From: Cytophagaceae bacterium
GTDB taxonomy: Bacteria; Bacteroidota; Bacteroidia; Cytophagales; Spirosomataceae
DNA: 64,000 nt
Direction of reading: 5' to 3'
NCBI GenBank assembly: GCA_027491315.1
Contig: JAIXWL010000001.1
Coordinates: 124,001-188,000 of the forward strand
The notes beneath the pieces were generated by a model. The model was not told the origin of the DNA and did not search any database. It saw nothing but the letters and a program-made list of their open reading frames with translations. Positions 1 to 9,353 of this stretch are shown here, in pieces. How positions within the stretch are numbered: position 1 is the stretch's first letter; every line of letters begins with the position of its first letter. The position numbers and the translations under genes were made by a program.

Positions 1-546
1 ACCCTTAACGGTGCTGTTAGAGCTTTTAATTAATTCATTTAAATAAGAGCCCGTATGTTCAAATTTCTTACTGATTTGTCGGAAAGAAATCAACAAGGAG
101 TCGGCATTTTCAATTACAGGAATAGCCCTTTCCTTCAAAAGTGAGGTAACTCCTTTCTCCAAAGATCCCGGAATGAATGATTCCTCGGCTAGGGCCCCTT
201 TACCTGCAAATTCCAAACGAATGATTTTACCCCCCAAGAGGGCTCCATCCATTAAAATAGCTTCTGTTTTATCGGGAATGACTAAATCTTTGGCTAAACG
301 AAGCGTTACTAAAATTTTATTCCCTTTTTCGGGCTGCAAAGTGACGGATTTGACCTTTCCAACTTCAATACCGTTCACCATTACTTGATTGGAAACCATT
401 AATCCATCTACATTGTCATATTCTATATAATAGATCCTAGACGAAGAAAAAACATCATTTCCCTTCAGAAAATTAAAGCCAAAATACAGGATTAAAAAGG
501 CTATTAAGGCCAAAAACCCAACTTTTAATTCATTACTTTGAAACAT
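1..546 (-). CDS. MCE/MlaD family protein, C-terminal part outside the window
   Basis: The first 182 codons are visible and the frame is still open at the window edge. A short cytoplasmic start is followed by one membrane segment (about residues 9-27) and then an MCE domain from about residue 37, with the typical stretch VSNQVMVNGIEVGKVKSV. Family knowledge: MCE proteins bind lipid and are substrate-binding parts of ABC-type lipid transport between inner and outer membrane. The start lies 8 nt after the amidase stop, so the two genes are one transcript. No ATPase or permease partner is visible here. The role in lipid trafficking is inferred from the family. Confidence 0.85.
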   Translation of the reverse strand, partial: MFQSNELKVGFLALIAFLILYFGFNFLKGNDVFSSSRIYYIEYDNVDGLMVSNQVMVNGIEVGKVKSVTLQPEKGNKILVTLRLAKDLVIPDKTEAILMDGALLGGKIIRLEFAGKGALAEESFIPGSLEKGVTSLLKERAIPVIENADSLLISFRQISKKFEHTGSYLNELIKSSNSTVKG

Positions 547-554
547 GTCAGAAT

Positions 555-1355
555 CTATTTTTCGATTTCTTCCTTATACTTTTTAAATGCGCCTACTATG
601 GCATCTGCTACTTCTGATTGTCCCTTTTCCGAATTCAAATAACCTTCTTCTTCCGGGTTAGTTAAAAATCCTGTTTCAATCAAAACACTGGGCATGGCTG
701 TTCTCCAAATAACTAAAAAGCCAGCTTGCTTCACACCAAAGCTCTTTCTATTGTAAACTTTGGCAAATTGCTCTTCTACTTTGGAGGCAAATTTAACGGA
801 AGATGCCATAAAGGCACTTTGGTAATTGGCCATCATAATATGAGCAAGTGGAGAATTAGGATCAAAGCCATTATAGGTTGTTTGATAATCTTTCTCTTGC
901 AAAATAACGGAGTTTTCTCGCTTGGCTACGTTCAAGTTACCATCCGTTTTATGTAATCCCATGGTATAGGTTTCGGTTCCATAAGCAGCTTTATTGGGTG
1001 CCGCATTACAATGAACAGAAATAAATAAATCAGAGCGATTTCGATTGGCAATGTTTGCCCGTTCATTCAATTCAACAAAATCATCAGTGTCGCGGGTATA
1101 AACCACTTTCAGATCGGGAAATTCAGTCTTTAATTTTTTCCCCACTTCTAAAATAATTTTCAAGGTCACTTTACCCTCTTGTGCTCCTTTCGGGCCTAAA
1201 CAACCTGGGTCTTTTCCCCCATGACCAGCATCAAGACAAATCGTTTTAACCAAGTTACGCTTAGCAGAACGAGTAGGCTCAGGTAATCTTGGTATGGCAG
1301 CAATTAACAAGCATGTTAAGGCAAAACCAACAAAAGCTCTAAGAACTGTAAACAT
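555..1355 (-). CDS. N-acetylmuramoyl-L-alanine amidase (AmiC type)
   Basis: This 266-residue Amidase_3 enzyme cleaves the amide bond between MurNAc and the stem peptide of peptidoglycan. A hydrophobic N-terminus (residues 4-21) acts as signal peptide or anchor, so it works in the periplasm. The zinc site is visible: H45 in LDAGHGG, E60, and H115 in ISVHCN. The catalytic glutamate is E227 in VLIETGFLTN. It has no SPOR or LysM extension. It is cotranscribed with the MCE protein gene and divergent from lptD, a combination that groups envelope-building functions. Confidence 0.93.
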   Translation of the reverse strand: MFTVLRAFVGFALTCLLIAAIPRLPEPTRSAKRNLVKTICLDAGHGGKDPGCLGPKGAQEGKVTLKIILEVGKKLKTEFPDLKVVYTRDTDDFVELNERANIANRNRSDLFISVHCNAAPNKAAYGTETYTMGLHKTDGNLNVAKRENSVILQEKDYQTTYNGFDPNSPLAHIMMANYQSAFMASSVKFASKVEEQFAKVYNRKSFGVKQAGFLVIWRTAMPSVLIETGFLTNPEEEGYLNSEKGQSEVADAIVGAFKKYKEEIEK

Positions 1356-1393
1356 TATTTTAATGAATTAGACGTAGGTAAGTCGCAAAGATG

Positions 1394-1425
1394 TAATTTT
1401 GTATGCTTATACAAAGACAAATATA
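1394..1425. promoter_or_regulatory. divergent promoter candidates between amidase and lptD genes
   Basis: Two TAnnTTTG-type -7 elements lie in the divergent gap. TAATTTTG at 1394-1401 on the plus strand faces lptD. TATATTTG, read on the minus strand at 1425-1418, faces the amidase gene. Neither has a TTG at the ideal distance, so both are tentative. Confidence 0.3.
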
Positions 1426-1517
1426 ATTTTTAAATTCCATCCTTCGTTCATTAACATGCGAATTTATCAGCAATCCCATGATGATAACCGTATTTTGAAC
1501 GATGAACCAGCGCAGAT

Positions 1518-4235
1518 TTGATAAAGAATTGCATCTATTTTCTTTTCGTTTTTTCGATTTTATCCGGCATAGGTCTTCCCAAGGTTTATGCACAACGAAT
1601 CGTTCGCGCTGATACTATTCAAAAAAGTATCCCAAAAGATACCGCCAGCAAGAGTCAAGATTTACAAACAACGGTATTTTATTCTGCTGTGGATTCAACG
1701 GTATTAGATGCTGACCAACAAATTGTGAATTTGTATGGAGGTGCTAAAGTCAAATACGGCAATATCAGTTTAGAGGCCGAGTATATTCGATTGGATTGGG
1801 CTAAAAATGAGGTGTATGCCAAGGGTAGCTATGACTCCACAGCTAAAAAAATGATGGGCCTTCCTGTCTTTACTCAAGGCAGCGATAAATATGACTCCGA
1901 TGAAATTCGCTATAATTTCAAATCCAAAAGAGCCGTTATCAAAGGAATCGTTACCCAACAAGGAGAAGGCTTTGTTCAAGGAAAAAATGTCAAAAAAGAC
2001 GAGGAGGAAAATCTTTATATCCGAAATGCCATTTATACTACCTGCAACTTAAGTCATCCCCATTTCAACATTAGGGCGAGTAAAATTAAGGTTGTAGGCA
2101 AAAAAGAAATCATCTCAGGGCCCTTTCACTTCGAACTTAACGATATTCCTTTACCCATTGGTTTACCCTTTGGATTTTTTCCCTATTCTCAGCCAAAAGA
2201 AGCAGGTAAATCAGGCATTCTGATTCCGACTTATGGTGAAGAGCCTTCTGGAAGAGGTTTTTACCTGCGTGACGGGGGCTATTACTGGGCGGCAAGTGAG
2301 AATATTGGAGTCCGTTTCACAGGGCAAATTTATTCCAAAGGAGGATGGGGTTTAGGAGCAAACTCCCAATACAATAAACGCTATCGATATACTGGTTCAT
2401 TTAATTTAGCCTTAAATCGAAATAATTCTGGCTCAGAGTTTAACCCTACCACACGGACGGACTTTGCCTTACAGTGGTCTCATAGTCCAAGAAGTTTAGG
2501 TAATTCTAGCTTCTCTGCCTCTGTGAACATAGCATCCAATTCATACAATCAATTCAACACCTTTAATACCCAGCAATACCTTTCTAATACCATCGGCTCA
2601 TCTGTGCAATACACCAAATCCATTGGTCAAAATTTTAGAAGTGGTATTAGTTTACGTATCAACCAAAACACGACTACCCGCGTATTTGATGCAGGGACAG
2701 ATTTCAATTTAGGTCTTAACCAATTTCAACCTTTTAAGAAAAAGAATGCCATAGCCGATCGCTTCATCGATCAGTTTAGAATTGGTATGGACTTTTCTGG
2801 AACAGTAAGTTTAACGAACCAAGTTTCTGATTTATATACTCGATACGAATTTGATGTATATCCCCGTGAGTCCAATAGCCAACGTGGTATAATTCAAAAG
2901 CCATTTATACCCAAAAATGCAGACGACTTGCCTCCTGGGGTGATTCCTTTGAATGGAAGCACTTTACCATTGTTGTTGGAAAAAGCACAAACTAAATTCA
3001 ATTATAGCATTCCTTTGTCTTTACCCAACATTAAAATCAATCCTTACATTAACCTAACACCAGGTATTTCTTGGTCTGGGAACATGTACACGCGTTCGTA
3101 TAAATACACGTATATGCCAACAGATTCTACCGTAAGAATCGATACGGTGGGTGGTTTGCCGAAATTTAGCTCACAAATATCCTTTTCAGCTAGCATGAAT
3201 ACCCGTGTTTACGGAACCATGCGCTTTTCCAAAGGTCGACTGCAAGCTATTCGCCACACAATGGCACCTAGTGTAAGTTTGAGTTATACGCCAGATTATT
3301 CCGATCCTACCTATGGATATTTTCAAGATGTTCGAATCAACAATAGAAAGTTTATTAATACGAATGGTGAAGAACAGGTTGGAGATATTAGAAGAATTAG
3401 CACCTTTGACCCAAGGCAACTTAGTTATGGAGGAGCCTCAGGTAGTATCAGTTTTGGTATACAAAACACCTTGGAAGCTAAACTAAAAACGAAATCTGAC
3501 ACAGCTACAAAAGAGTCCGAGAAAATCAATATACTGGACAATTTTGGCATTAATGGAAGCTATAATCTACTAGCCAAAGAATTTAATTTATCTAATTTGA
3601 CCTTTAATGCTAACTCGAGAATCAAGCAATTTGACATCAATATTGCTGGAAATTTAGACCCCTATTTATACGTTCCAGATCAGTCTTTTGCCGTGGTAGG
3701 TAGAAGAACTCCGGATTTAATGGTGGCCAAAGGAGAGGGCTTTGCCCGTTTACAATCCTTTAATCTTTCGATTGGAAAGAGGTTTGCACCTGCCAAAGGC
3801 CAAGGAGAAAAAGTAAGTAAAAATGCCACGGAGGCACAGCTAAAACAAATCAATCGAAACCGAGATGATTATGTGGATTGGAATATTCCTTGGTCCTTTT
3901 CATTTAGTTATCAGTTTAGCATGAACCGAGCAGGATTGGCACCATCACAAAATATCAGTGGTCTAACTTTCCAAGGAGATTTAAGCTTGAGTGAAAAATG
4001 GAAGTTCTCCTTTAGCTCTGGTTATGACTTTAAATACAATGGTCTAACTTATACCAACGTATCCGTACACCGTGATTTACACTGCTGGGAACTCAATTTC
4101 AACTGGACGCCCATTGCTAGCCCCTTCTACGGAAGAGCAAGTAACTATTCATTTGATTTGCGCGTAAAATCAAGTTTACTTCAAGAATTAAAAATCTCTA
4201 GAAGAAGAAGTTTTTACGATAAAGGAGGATTTTAA
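1518..4235 (+). CDS. lptD: LPS-assembly protein LptD-like outer-membrane protein
   Basis: The 905-residue product has a signal peptide (about 1-25, ending VYAQ). An OstA/LptA-like jelly-roll follows (about residues 55-190, with IVNLYGGAKVKYGNISLEAE), then a long beta-barrel of alternating aromatic and polar strands to the C-terminus. Family knowledge: LptD inserts LPS into the outer leaflet. In frame, a TGA lies at 1503-1505 and the next Met is about 110 codons in, so the only start that keeps the signal peptide is TTG at 1518. The 3' end overlaps the convergent msrA gene by 4 nt. Bacteroidota versions are divergent, so the symbol rests on domain order. Confidence 0.87.
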   Translation: MIKNCIYFLFVFSILSGIGLPKVYAQRIVRADTIQKSIPKDTASKSQDLQTTVFYSAVDSTVLDADQQIVNLYGGAKVKYGNISLEAEYIRLDWAKNEVYAKGSYDSTAKKMMGLPVFTQGSDKYDSDEIRYNFKSKRAVIKGIVTQQGEGFVQGKNVKKDEEENLYIRNAIYTTCNLSHPHFNIRASKIKVVGKKEIISGPFHFELNDIPLPIGLPFGFFPYSQPKEAGKSGILIPTYGEEPSGRGFYLRDGGYYWAASENIGVRFTGQIYSKGGWGLGANSQYNKRYRYTGSFNLALNRNNSGSEFNPTTRTDFALQWSHSPRSLGNSSFSASVNIASNSYNQFNTFNTQQYLSNTIGSSVQYTKSIGQNFRSGISLRINQNTTTRVFDAGTDFNLGLNQFQPFKKKNAIADRFIDQFRIGMDFSGTVSLTNQVSDLYTRYEFDVYPRESNSQRGIIQKPFIPKNADDLPPGVIPLNGSTLPLLLEKAQTKFNYSIPLSLPNIKINPYINLTPGISWSGNMYTRSYKYTYMPTDSTVRIDTVGGLPKFSSQISFSASMNTRVYGTMRFSKGRLQAIRHTMAPSVSLSYTPDYSDPTYGYFQDVRINNRKFINTNGEEQVGDIRRISTFDPRQLSYGGASGSISFGIQNTLEAKLKTKSDTATKESEKINILDNFGINGSYNLLAKEFNLSNLTFNANSRIKQFDINIAGNLDPYLYVPDQSFAVVGRRTPDLMVAKGEGFARLQSFNLSIGKRFAPAKGQGEKVSKNATEAQLKQINRNRDDYVDWNIPWSFSFSYQFSMNRAGLAPSQNISGLTFQGDLSLSEKWKFSFSSGYDFKYNGLTYTNVSVHRDLHCWELNFNWTPIASPFYGRASNYSFDLRVKSSLLQELKISRRRSFYDKGGF

Positions 4236-4891
4236 TTTAATTTATCTTTAAAAGCCTTAAGGAATTTATCCATTTTAGGCTTTATGACAATTTTACAATA
4301 AGGCTCCTCGCCATTCTGATTAAAATAATCTTGGTGGTAATCCTCAGCAGGATAAAAAGTACTTTCTGCTACAATCTCTGTTACAATTGGATTGGGAAAT
4401 ACCTTTTTGGCATTCAAATTTTGCTTCCATTGTTCAGCTGCCGCTTTTTGTTCAGGAGTATGGTAAAAAATCGCAGAACGATACTGAGTCCCGACATCCG
4501 CTCCTTGTCTATTTAAGGTCGTAGGATCATGGGTTTGCCAAAATATTTCAAGTAAAGTTTCAAAAGAAACAATCTTTGGATCATAGCTTAGCTGGCAAAC
4601 TTCAGCATGGCCAGTTAACCCTGTACAAACATCACGGTAGCTTGGGTTTTTCATTTTACCTCCCATGTATCCAGAAACAACCTTCTGTACACCTTTAACC
4701 CGTTGATACACCGCTTCTACACACCAAAAACAACCGGCCCCAAAGGTAATCGTTTCTAATTGCGCATTACTTGTTTCTACTTTTGTCATTTTTGTATTTA
4801 ATTTATCTTTTGTAGCGTTTCCACATGAAAAATGAGAAAAGCTTATTACTATTCCGAGAATCACCCAGGCATTTTTCATCAATTTCTCCAT
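4232..4891 (-). CDS. msrA: peptide-methionine (S)-S-oxide reductase MsrA, exported
   Basis: The enzyme reduces the S form of methionine sulfoxide in proteins. The MsrA domain starts near residue 45 and has the catalytic GCFWC motif (C54, C57), followed by the conserved GGKMKNPSYRDVCTGLTGHAE block. The N-terminus carries a hydrophobic stretch and a weak lipobox ending in FSC (C23), so it is probably exported and perhaps lipid-anchored. A second ATG at codon 5 has a GGAG purine run before it and is an equally good start. No msrB is next to it. Confidence 0.92.
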   Translation of the reverse strand: MEKLMKNAWVILGIVISFSHFSCGNATKDKLNTKMTKVETSNAQLETITFGAGCFWCVEAVYQRVKGVQKVVSGYMGGKMKNPSYRDVCTGLTGHAEVCQLSYDPKIVSFETLLEIFWQTHDPTTLNRQGADVGTQYRSAIFYHTPEQKAAAEQWKQNLNAKKVFPNPIVTEIVAESTFYPAEDYHQDYFNQNGEEPYCKIVIKPKMDKFLKAFKDKLN

Positions 4892-4908
4892 TATTTTAAT
4901 TTTTAACG

Positions 4909-4916
4909 TAGTTTTG
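4909..4916 (+). promoter_or_regulatory. candidate -7 element of the PAP2_C gene
   Basis: TAGTTTTG matches TAnnTTTG and sits 34 nt before the ATG at 4951. No clear TTG lies 19-21 nt upstream, so this is tentative. Confidence 0.35.
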
Positions 4917-4950
4917 CGGACTTAAATTATAGATAGAACCAAAGATAAGC

Positions 4951-5589
4951 ATGAAAAGTTATATTCAATCTGTTCGAGTAAACTGGTCTAAGGCTTGGGA
5001 AGAAAGTGCTTTTCGTTGGAAATTCATTGGGGCACTGCTTGTTTTCCTAATTTTTCCTTGGAAGGCAGATGATTATTTTCAATGGATTCAGCTCCGAGAA
5101 GGCATGTTAATACAAGACGTTATCTTAGCTAATATTCCGCCTATTAATGTTTCCTACCCTATTTTTGGCATTATTTATTGCAGTGTCGTCTATCTTTTAT
5201 TTCAGCTTTTCCCTAGTCCTAAAACCTTTTTATGGTTTGCTTGGGGCTTCAATCTTGAAACAGTAATACGGCTCACTTGCATCTACCTGATTCCACTTAA
5301 TCCACCGATAAATTTAGTGGATTTACATGACCCCTTAGCTGAAATTTTTATCTATGGGGAGAATTTAGCCATTACCAAAGATTTATTCTTTTCTGGCCAT
5401 ACAGCTACCATGGTTTTCGTTTGTTTTTTTTTACCGAAAGAGCGAGATAAAAAGTGGGCCTATGGCTTAACCTTGGTATTAATGGGGCTTTTGCTAATAC
5501 AGCATGTGCATTATACCATGGATGTAGTAGCGGCACCGATAGTGACGATTGGAGCAATATACCTGGTGAAAAGGTGGTTGAAGTATTAA
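4951..5589 (+). CDS. sphingomyelin-synthase-like phosphotransferase (PAP2_C family)
   Basis: The product is a 212-residue integral membrane protein with about six hydrophobic segments. Two motifs match the PAP2_C/sphingomyelin synthase family: LFFSGHTAT with H150, and HYTMDVVAA with H187 and D191. The H...H-x3-D spacing is that of the catalytic triad moving a phospho-headgroup between lipids. Bacteroidota make sphingolipids, so a phospho-headgroup transfer to ceramide-like lipids is plausible. Donor and acceptor cannot be read from sequence. An ordinary lipid phosphatase is the alternative, but the usual KxxxxxxRP motif of PAP2 phosphatases is absent. The 3' end overlaps the convergent epimerase gene by 4 nt. 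Confidence 0.75.
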   Translation: MKSYIQSVRVNWSKAWEESAFRWKFIGALLVFLIFPWKADDYFQWIQLREGMLIQDVILANIPPINVSYPIFGIIYCSVVYLLFQLFPSPKTFLWFAWGFNLETVIRLTCIYLIPLNPPINLVDLHDPLAEIFIYGENLAITKDLFFSGHTATMVFVCFFLPKERDKKWAYGLTLVLMGLLLIQHVHYTMDVVAAPIVTIGAIYLVKRWLKY

Positions 5590-7514
5590 CCTTTAGAGCG
5601 AATCGAGACTTTGTCTAATTGCTCAAAAACAGAGTTATTTGATTTGTACTCTGGTATAATATCCTTGATTTTAGCTACCAATTGATTACTTGTGCCATGG
5701 TCCAATATATGTTCCAATTCATTGCATTGGATTTCCATGTAAGAGTAACTAGGTGTATTTACTTTGGCAATTAAAATCTTAGGGTGATGTGTGGGTAATG
5801 TATTTTCATTGTTATTCAACAATTCTTCGAAAAGCTTCTCTCCTGGACGCAAACCCGTATATTTTATCTCAATATCTCGGTCAATGCGTAATCCACTTAA
5901 AGTAATCATCTTTTTGGCTAGGTCGATGATTTTCACCGAATCTCCCATGTCAAAAACGAATACCTCCCCTCCATTTCCCATGGTAGCCGCCTCCAGTACC
6001 AATTCACAGGCCTCCGGGATGGTCATAAAATAGCGGGTAATATCGGGATGAGTGACGGTTACTGGACCTCCCCTTTCGATTTGCTTTTTGAATAAAGGAA
6101 TCACAGATCCACTGGAACCTAAAACATTACCAAATCGAGTAGCAATGAACTTGGTAGATACGCCTTCCAAATGATTCATGGACTGGGTATACATTTCAGC
6201 TAAACGTTTTGTCGCTCCCATCACATTGGTAGGATTCACTGCTTTGTCGGTAGATACCATCACAAAGCGCTCCACATGATACTCCGCTGCTAGCTCTGAT
6301 AAAATTTTTGTACCCAAAACATTTATTCTAACGGCCTCATAGGGATTACTTTCCATAAGCGGAACATGCTTGTAAGCAGCTGCATGGAAAATAAAATTTG
6401 GTTTATGGGCAGAAATAATGCGAGACATTCGTTTTTGATCCGTCACATCTGCTACATAAACAGACATTTTGGTATTGGTAGGAATACTCGTCGATAATTC
6501 AAATTCTAAATCAAACAAGCCAGATTCTGCTTGATCAACCAATACAATGGAAGCGGGTAAATAGGCTACTAATTGCCTTACGATTTCACTTCCAATAGAC
6601 CCTGCGGCACCTGTAACCAGAATAGTTTTACTAAATAATTGTTCTCCGACCTGTTTGTTATTCATTTGGATAACATCTCGGCCCAATAAATCTTCAATTT
6701 TAACATTATGAATTTGATTTACGGCAAACTCTCCTCCTACCCACTTCTCCATTGGAGGAAGTATTTTAACCACCACCCCACGATCCAAAAATACATCCGT
6801 AATCCTCTTTTTAACCTTTAGCGATATTTTATTAATCGCCATAATAACTTCTAGCCCATCGGTTTTATCCACAAACTTGTCCATGGCTTCCGACAAACTA
6901 TAGACACGAATACCCTCAATGGTCTTCCCTATTTTTGAATCATTATCATCAATAAAACCTAAAATAGAATAATTGATACTTCGGTCATTCTGAATGACAT
7001 TTTTAGTCAGCATTCCTGTATATCCAGCTCCGTAAATCAAGATTCCAACAGATGGCCTAAATTCGCGAATAAACGATTCATAGAAGGATTTTACCCAAAA
7101 TCTCAATGAAACCATTAAGAATAAACAGATAAAGAAATCGATCAATAATATCGACAATGGCACATAATACTGCGTGTCTAAATTGAAGTAATACCTCACC
7201 ACCAAAGAAAGCATGGTAGCCAAGAAAGTACCCGTAAAGACCGCTTTCAAAATAATAACGGCATCCTCTATACTAGTATGCCGGATAATACCCGTGTAAG
7301 ATTGGAAATACAAAAAGGACAGTGCTCTAAAGGCAAAAAGGAAAAGAAAATGGTATTTGAAAGCATTGAAATCGATATCCGTTAAACGGAAATTCATGCG
7401 AAGTAAGGTTGCTACTGAAAAGGAGAAAATGACAATCCCCAAATCAAAAGCAAATACTAACCATCTGGATAGAAAGGTGTTGGAATATTTACTAAGGAGT
7501 AAAGATTGTGTCAT
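5586..7514 (-). CDS. membrane UDP-sugar 4,6-dehydratase (WbpM/PglF/CapD type)
   Basis: The 642-residue protein has about four N-terminal membrane helices (residues 15-140), a CoA-binding-like Rossmann segment (about 155-255) and a C-terminal short-chain dehydrogenase domain with TGAAGSIG at 301-308. The catalytic stretch STDKAVNPTNVMGATK (421-436) has Met432 where soluble homologues have Tyr, as in WbpM/PglF. Family knowledge: these enzymes make UDP-4-keto-6-deoxy sugars for glycans, capsule or O-antigen. No glycosyltransferase cluster surrounds it, though a WbqC gene lies upstream on the same strand. Confidence 0.88.
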   Translation of the reverse strand: MTQSLLLSKYSNTFLSRWLVFAFDLGIVIFSFSVATLLRMNFRLTDIDFNAFKYHFLFLFAFRALSFLYFQSYTGIIRHTSIEDAVIILKAVFTGTFLATMLSLVVRYYFNLDTQYYVPLSILLIDFFICLFLMVSLRFWVKSFYESFIREFRPSVGILIYGAGYTGMLTKNVIQNDRSINYSILGFIDDNDSKIGKTIEGIRVYSLSEAMDKFVDKTDGLEVIMAINKISLKVKKRITDVFLDRGVVVKILPPMEKWVGGEFAVNQIHNVKIEDLLGRDVIQMNNKQVGEQLFSKTILVTGAAGSIGSEIVRQLVAYLPASIVLVDQAESGLFDLEFELSTSIPTNTKMSVYVADVTDQKRMSRIISAHKPNFIFHAAAYKHVPLMESNPYEAVRINVLGTKILSELAAEYHVERFVMVSTDKAVNPTNVMGATKRLAEMYTQSMNHLEGVSTKFIATRFGNVLGSSGSVIPLFKKQIERGGPVTVTHPDITRYFMTIPEACELVLEAATMGNGGEVFVFDMGDSVKIIDLAKKMITLSGLRIDRDIEIKYTGLRPGEKLFEELLNNNENTLPTHHPKILIAKVNTPSYSYMEIQCNELEHILDHGTSNQLVAKIKDIIPEYKSNNSVFEQLDKVSIRSKG

Positions 7515-7558
7515 AGAACCCTGTTACTTTCACCTTGCACTTTTAAAGAGCTTGGTAA

Positions 7559-7566
7559 CAAAGTTA
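7559..7566 (-). promoter_or_regulatory. candidate -7 element of the UDP-sugar dehydratase gene
   Basis: On the minus strand TAACTTTG matches TAnnTTTG exactly, 44 nt before the ATG at 7514. No TTG is found at the preferred -33 distance. Confidence 0.4.
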
Positions 7567-7617
7567 CAAATTCTTGAAACAAAATATAAGTAAATTTATC
7601 TAACGGAAATTCATTTT

Positions 7618-8319
7618 TTAAATCAATGAATAGGCAGAGAGCATCTCTTTAATCTCCCCTGGAGTATTCCACATGAGAACATCTAGCATGGATAATCCGG
7701 GGATAAACTCGCTTGAATTTCCTTGGGAATAAGACGGTAATGCTTGTTTTAGGAAATTTAATTGATATCCTAATGCCGCAAAATGCTCTTTTTGATATAA
7801 TTCCTGACCATTTTGAGCATTGATATATTGTTTACTTCCCAAACAATCTGTAATGGCCATAAGCCTTTCTGCTCGTTCTAAATCTTTAGAAACAGCCATT
7901 TGAGAACTAAAATGAAATCTTTTTTCTAAACCTAAATACTCCCAAGTTTTAATTACACTTGAAGCCGCTAAATCAGCAATACTTTGGGGCTTTTCGTGTA
8001 GTACGGATTCTACCAAATCCATTACAGGCACAAATTGAGGTGCTTTTTTATAGGCTGATTGCAACTGTTGAATCCATTTGTTGGGGAATTCGGCCCCCCA
8101 AGCAATACTAGATTCTCTTATACTCTTATTTTGACTTTGTTTTTCTAAAGGAATGGTAAATAAGAAAGCATGTTGCTGCATTAAAATTTGATTCCGATTT
8201 ATCCAACCTTTTTTGATGAACATCACGTCATCATAAAAGACGAAGTCATCTACCGCTTGGACTAATTGGAAATAGCCCAAATACGGAAAAAAATATGGCT
8301 GCATGATGGCTACTGACAT
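7618..8319 (-). CDS. WbqC family protein
   Basis: The 233-residue protein opens with the family hallmark VAIMQPYFFPYLGYFQL. WbqC proteins occur in polysaccharide and O-antigen clusters across Bacteroidota, but their reaction is not firmly known. The start at 8319 is preferred over an ATG 15 nt upstream because family members begin directly at this motif, and because the upstream ATG lies inside thiL. It starts 1 nt after the thiL stop, so it is probably translationally coupled to thiL. The functional link to the downstream sugar dehydratase is inference only. Confidence 0.85.
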   Translation of the reverse strand: MSVAIMQPYFFPYLGYFQLVQAVDDFVFYDDVMFIKKGWINRNQILMQQHAFLFTIPLEKQSQNKSIRESSIAWGAEFPNKWIQQLQSAYKKAPQFVPVMDLVESVLHEKPQSIADLAASSVIKTWEYLGLEKRFHFSSQMAVSKDLERAERLMAITDCLGSKQYINAQNGQELYQKEHFAALGYQLNFLKQALPSYSQGNSSEFIPGLSMLDVLMWNTPGEIKEMLSAYSLI

Positions 8320-8320
8320 A

Positions 8321-9346
8321 TTATTGAGGGCCAAATCCAGGAGCTGTCAGCGCTACTACTTGTTCCGATTTCATGACTAAAACTCGCTCACCAGGAATAT
8401 CAGTCATATACCCTATGGCCGTTACGTCTGTAATTTTACTTACTTTATCAAAATCTGATTGGGAGATTGTAAACACTAATTCATAGTCTTCCCCACCATT
8501 TAATGCGGCGGTTAAAGGACTTAAACTAAATTCGGTTGCCACTAAATAAGTCTCATCATCAATTGGTATATTTTTCTCAAATATCCTTGCTCCAGTTCCT
8601 GAAGCATTACATAGGTGAATGATTTCTGAAGCCAAACCATCCGAACAATCAATCATGGAAGTGGGTACAACCCCCAATTCTTTCAAATCATGGATTATAT
8701 CAAAACGTGCCATGGGCTTAAGTTGGCGCATAACCACATAATTCTTTTCATTCAGCTCAGGTTGCATATCAGGATTGGCCAAATATACTTGCTTCTCTCT
8801 CTCTAATGATTGTAGGCCCATCAAGGCTCCCCCTAAATCCCCGGTCACACAAATAACATCGTTGGGTTTAGCCCCACTTCGCTTTACGATTTGATCTTCT
8901 GCTACTAAGCCTAAGGCACTTACTGAAATGATTAAGCCTTGTGGCGAGGACGTGGTATCACCTCCTACCAAATCAATTTTATATTCCTCGCATGCAAGCT
9001 TTAAGCCTTCGTACAGTTCTTCTACCGCCTCCACGGAAAAGCGATTGCTGAGACCAATTCCAACAGAAAGCTGGGCAGGAATCCCGTTCATAGCTGCTAT
9101 ATCAGAAAGGGCAATGCTGGCTACTTTAAAACCTAAATGTTTAAGTGGAGTGTAAGATAAATCAAAATGGACTCCTTCAATTAATAGTTCAGTCGTAGAA
9201 ACGACCTTAAAGCCATTGGCATCTAAGCTCGCTGCATCATCCCCGATCCCTATGCTTGTCCATGGTTGAAGCGATTTAAACCCTGAGGCTAATCGTTGAA
9301 TGAGACCAAATTCTCCTAAAGTTCCTATTTCTGTTCTTTTCTCCAT
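8321..9346 (-). CDS. thiL: thiamine-monophosphate kinase
   Basis: The 341-residue cytosolic enzyme phosphorylates thiamine monophosphate to the active cofactor thiamine diphosphate with ATP. It has the AIR-synthase-like fold, with GIGDDAASL near the N-terminus, VGGDTTSS, VTGDLGGAL and a SMIDCSDGLASE block for metal and nucleotide binding. Length is typical. A terminator-like hairpin lies 8 nt before its start codon, leaving almost no room for a private promoter. No other thiamine genes are adjacent. Confidence 0.95.
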   Translation of the reverse strand: MEKRTEIGTLGEFGLIQRLASGFKSLQPWTSIGIGDDAASLDANGFKVVSTTELLIEGVHFDLSYTPLKHLGFKVASIALSDIAAMNGIPAQLSVGIGLSNRFSVEAVEELYEGLKLACEEYKIDLVGGDTTSSPQGLIISVSALGLVAEDQIVKRSGAKPNDVICVTGDLGGALMGLQSLEREKQVYLANPDMQPELNEKNYVVMRQLKPMARFDIIHDLKELGVVPTSMIDCSDGLASEIIHLCNASGTGARIFEKNIPIDDETYLVATEFSLSPLTAALNGGEDYELVFTISQSDFDKVSKITDVTAIGYMTDIPGERVLVMKSEQVVALTAPGFGPQ

Positions 9347-9353
9347 AAACTAG

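Noticed and set aside
1360-1593. Minus-strand frame of 77 residues across the lptD start
   Set aside because: It overlaps the lptD signal peptide and the divergent promoter region and has no recognisable features.
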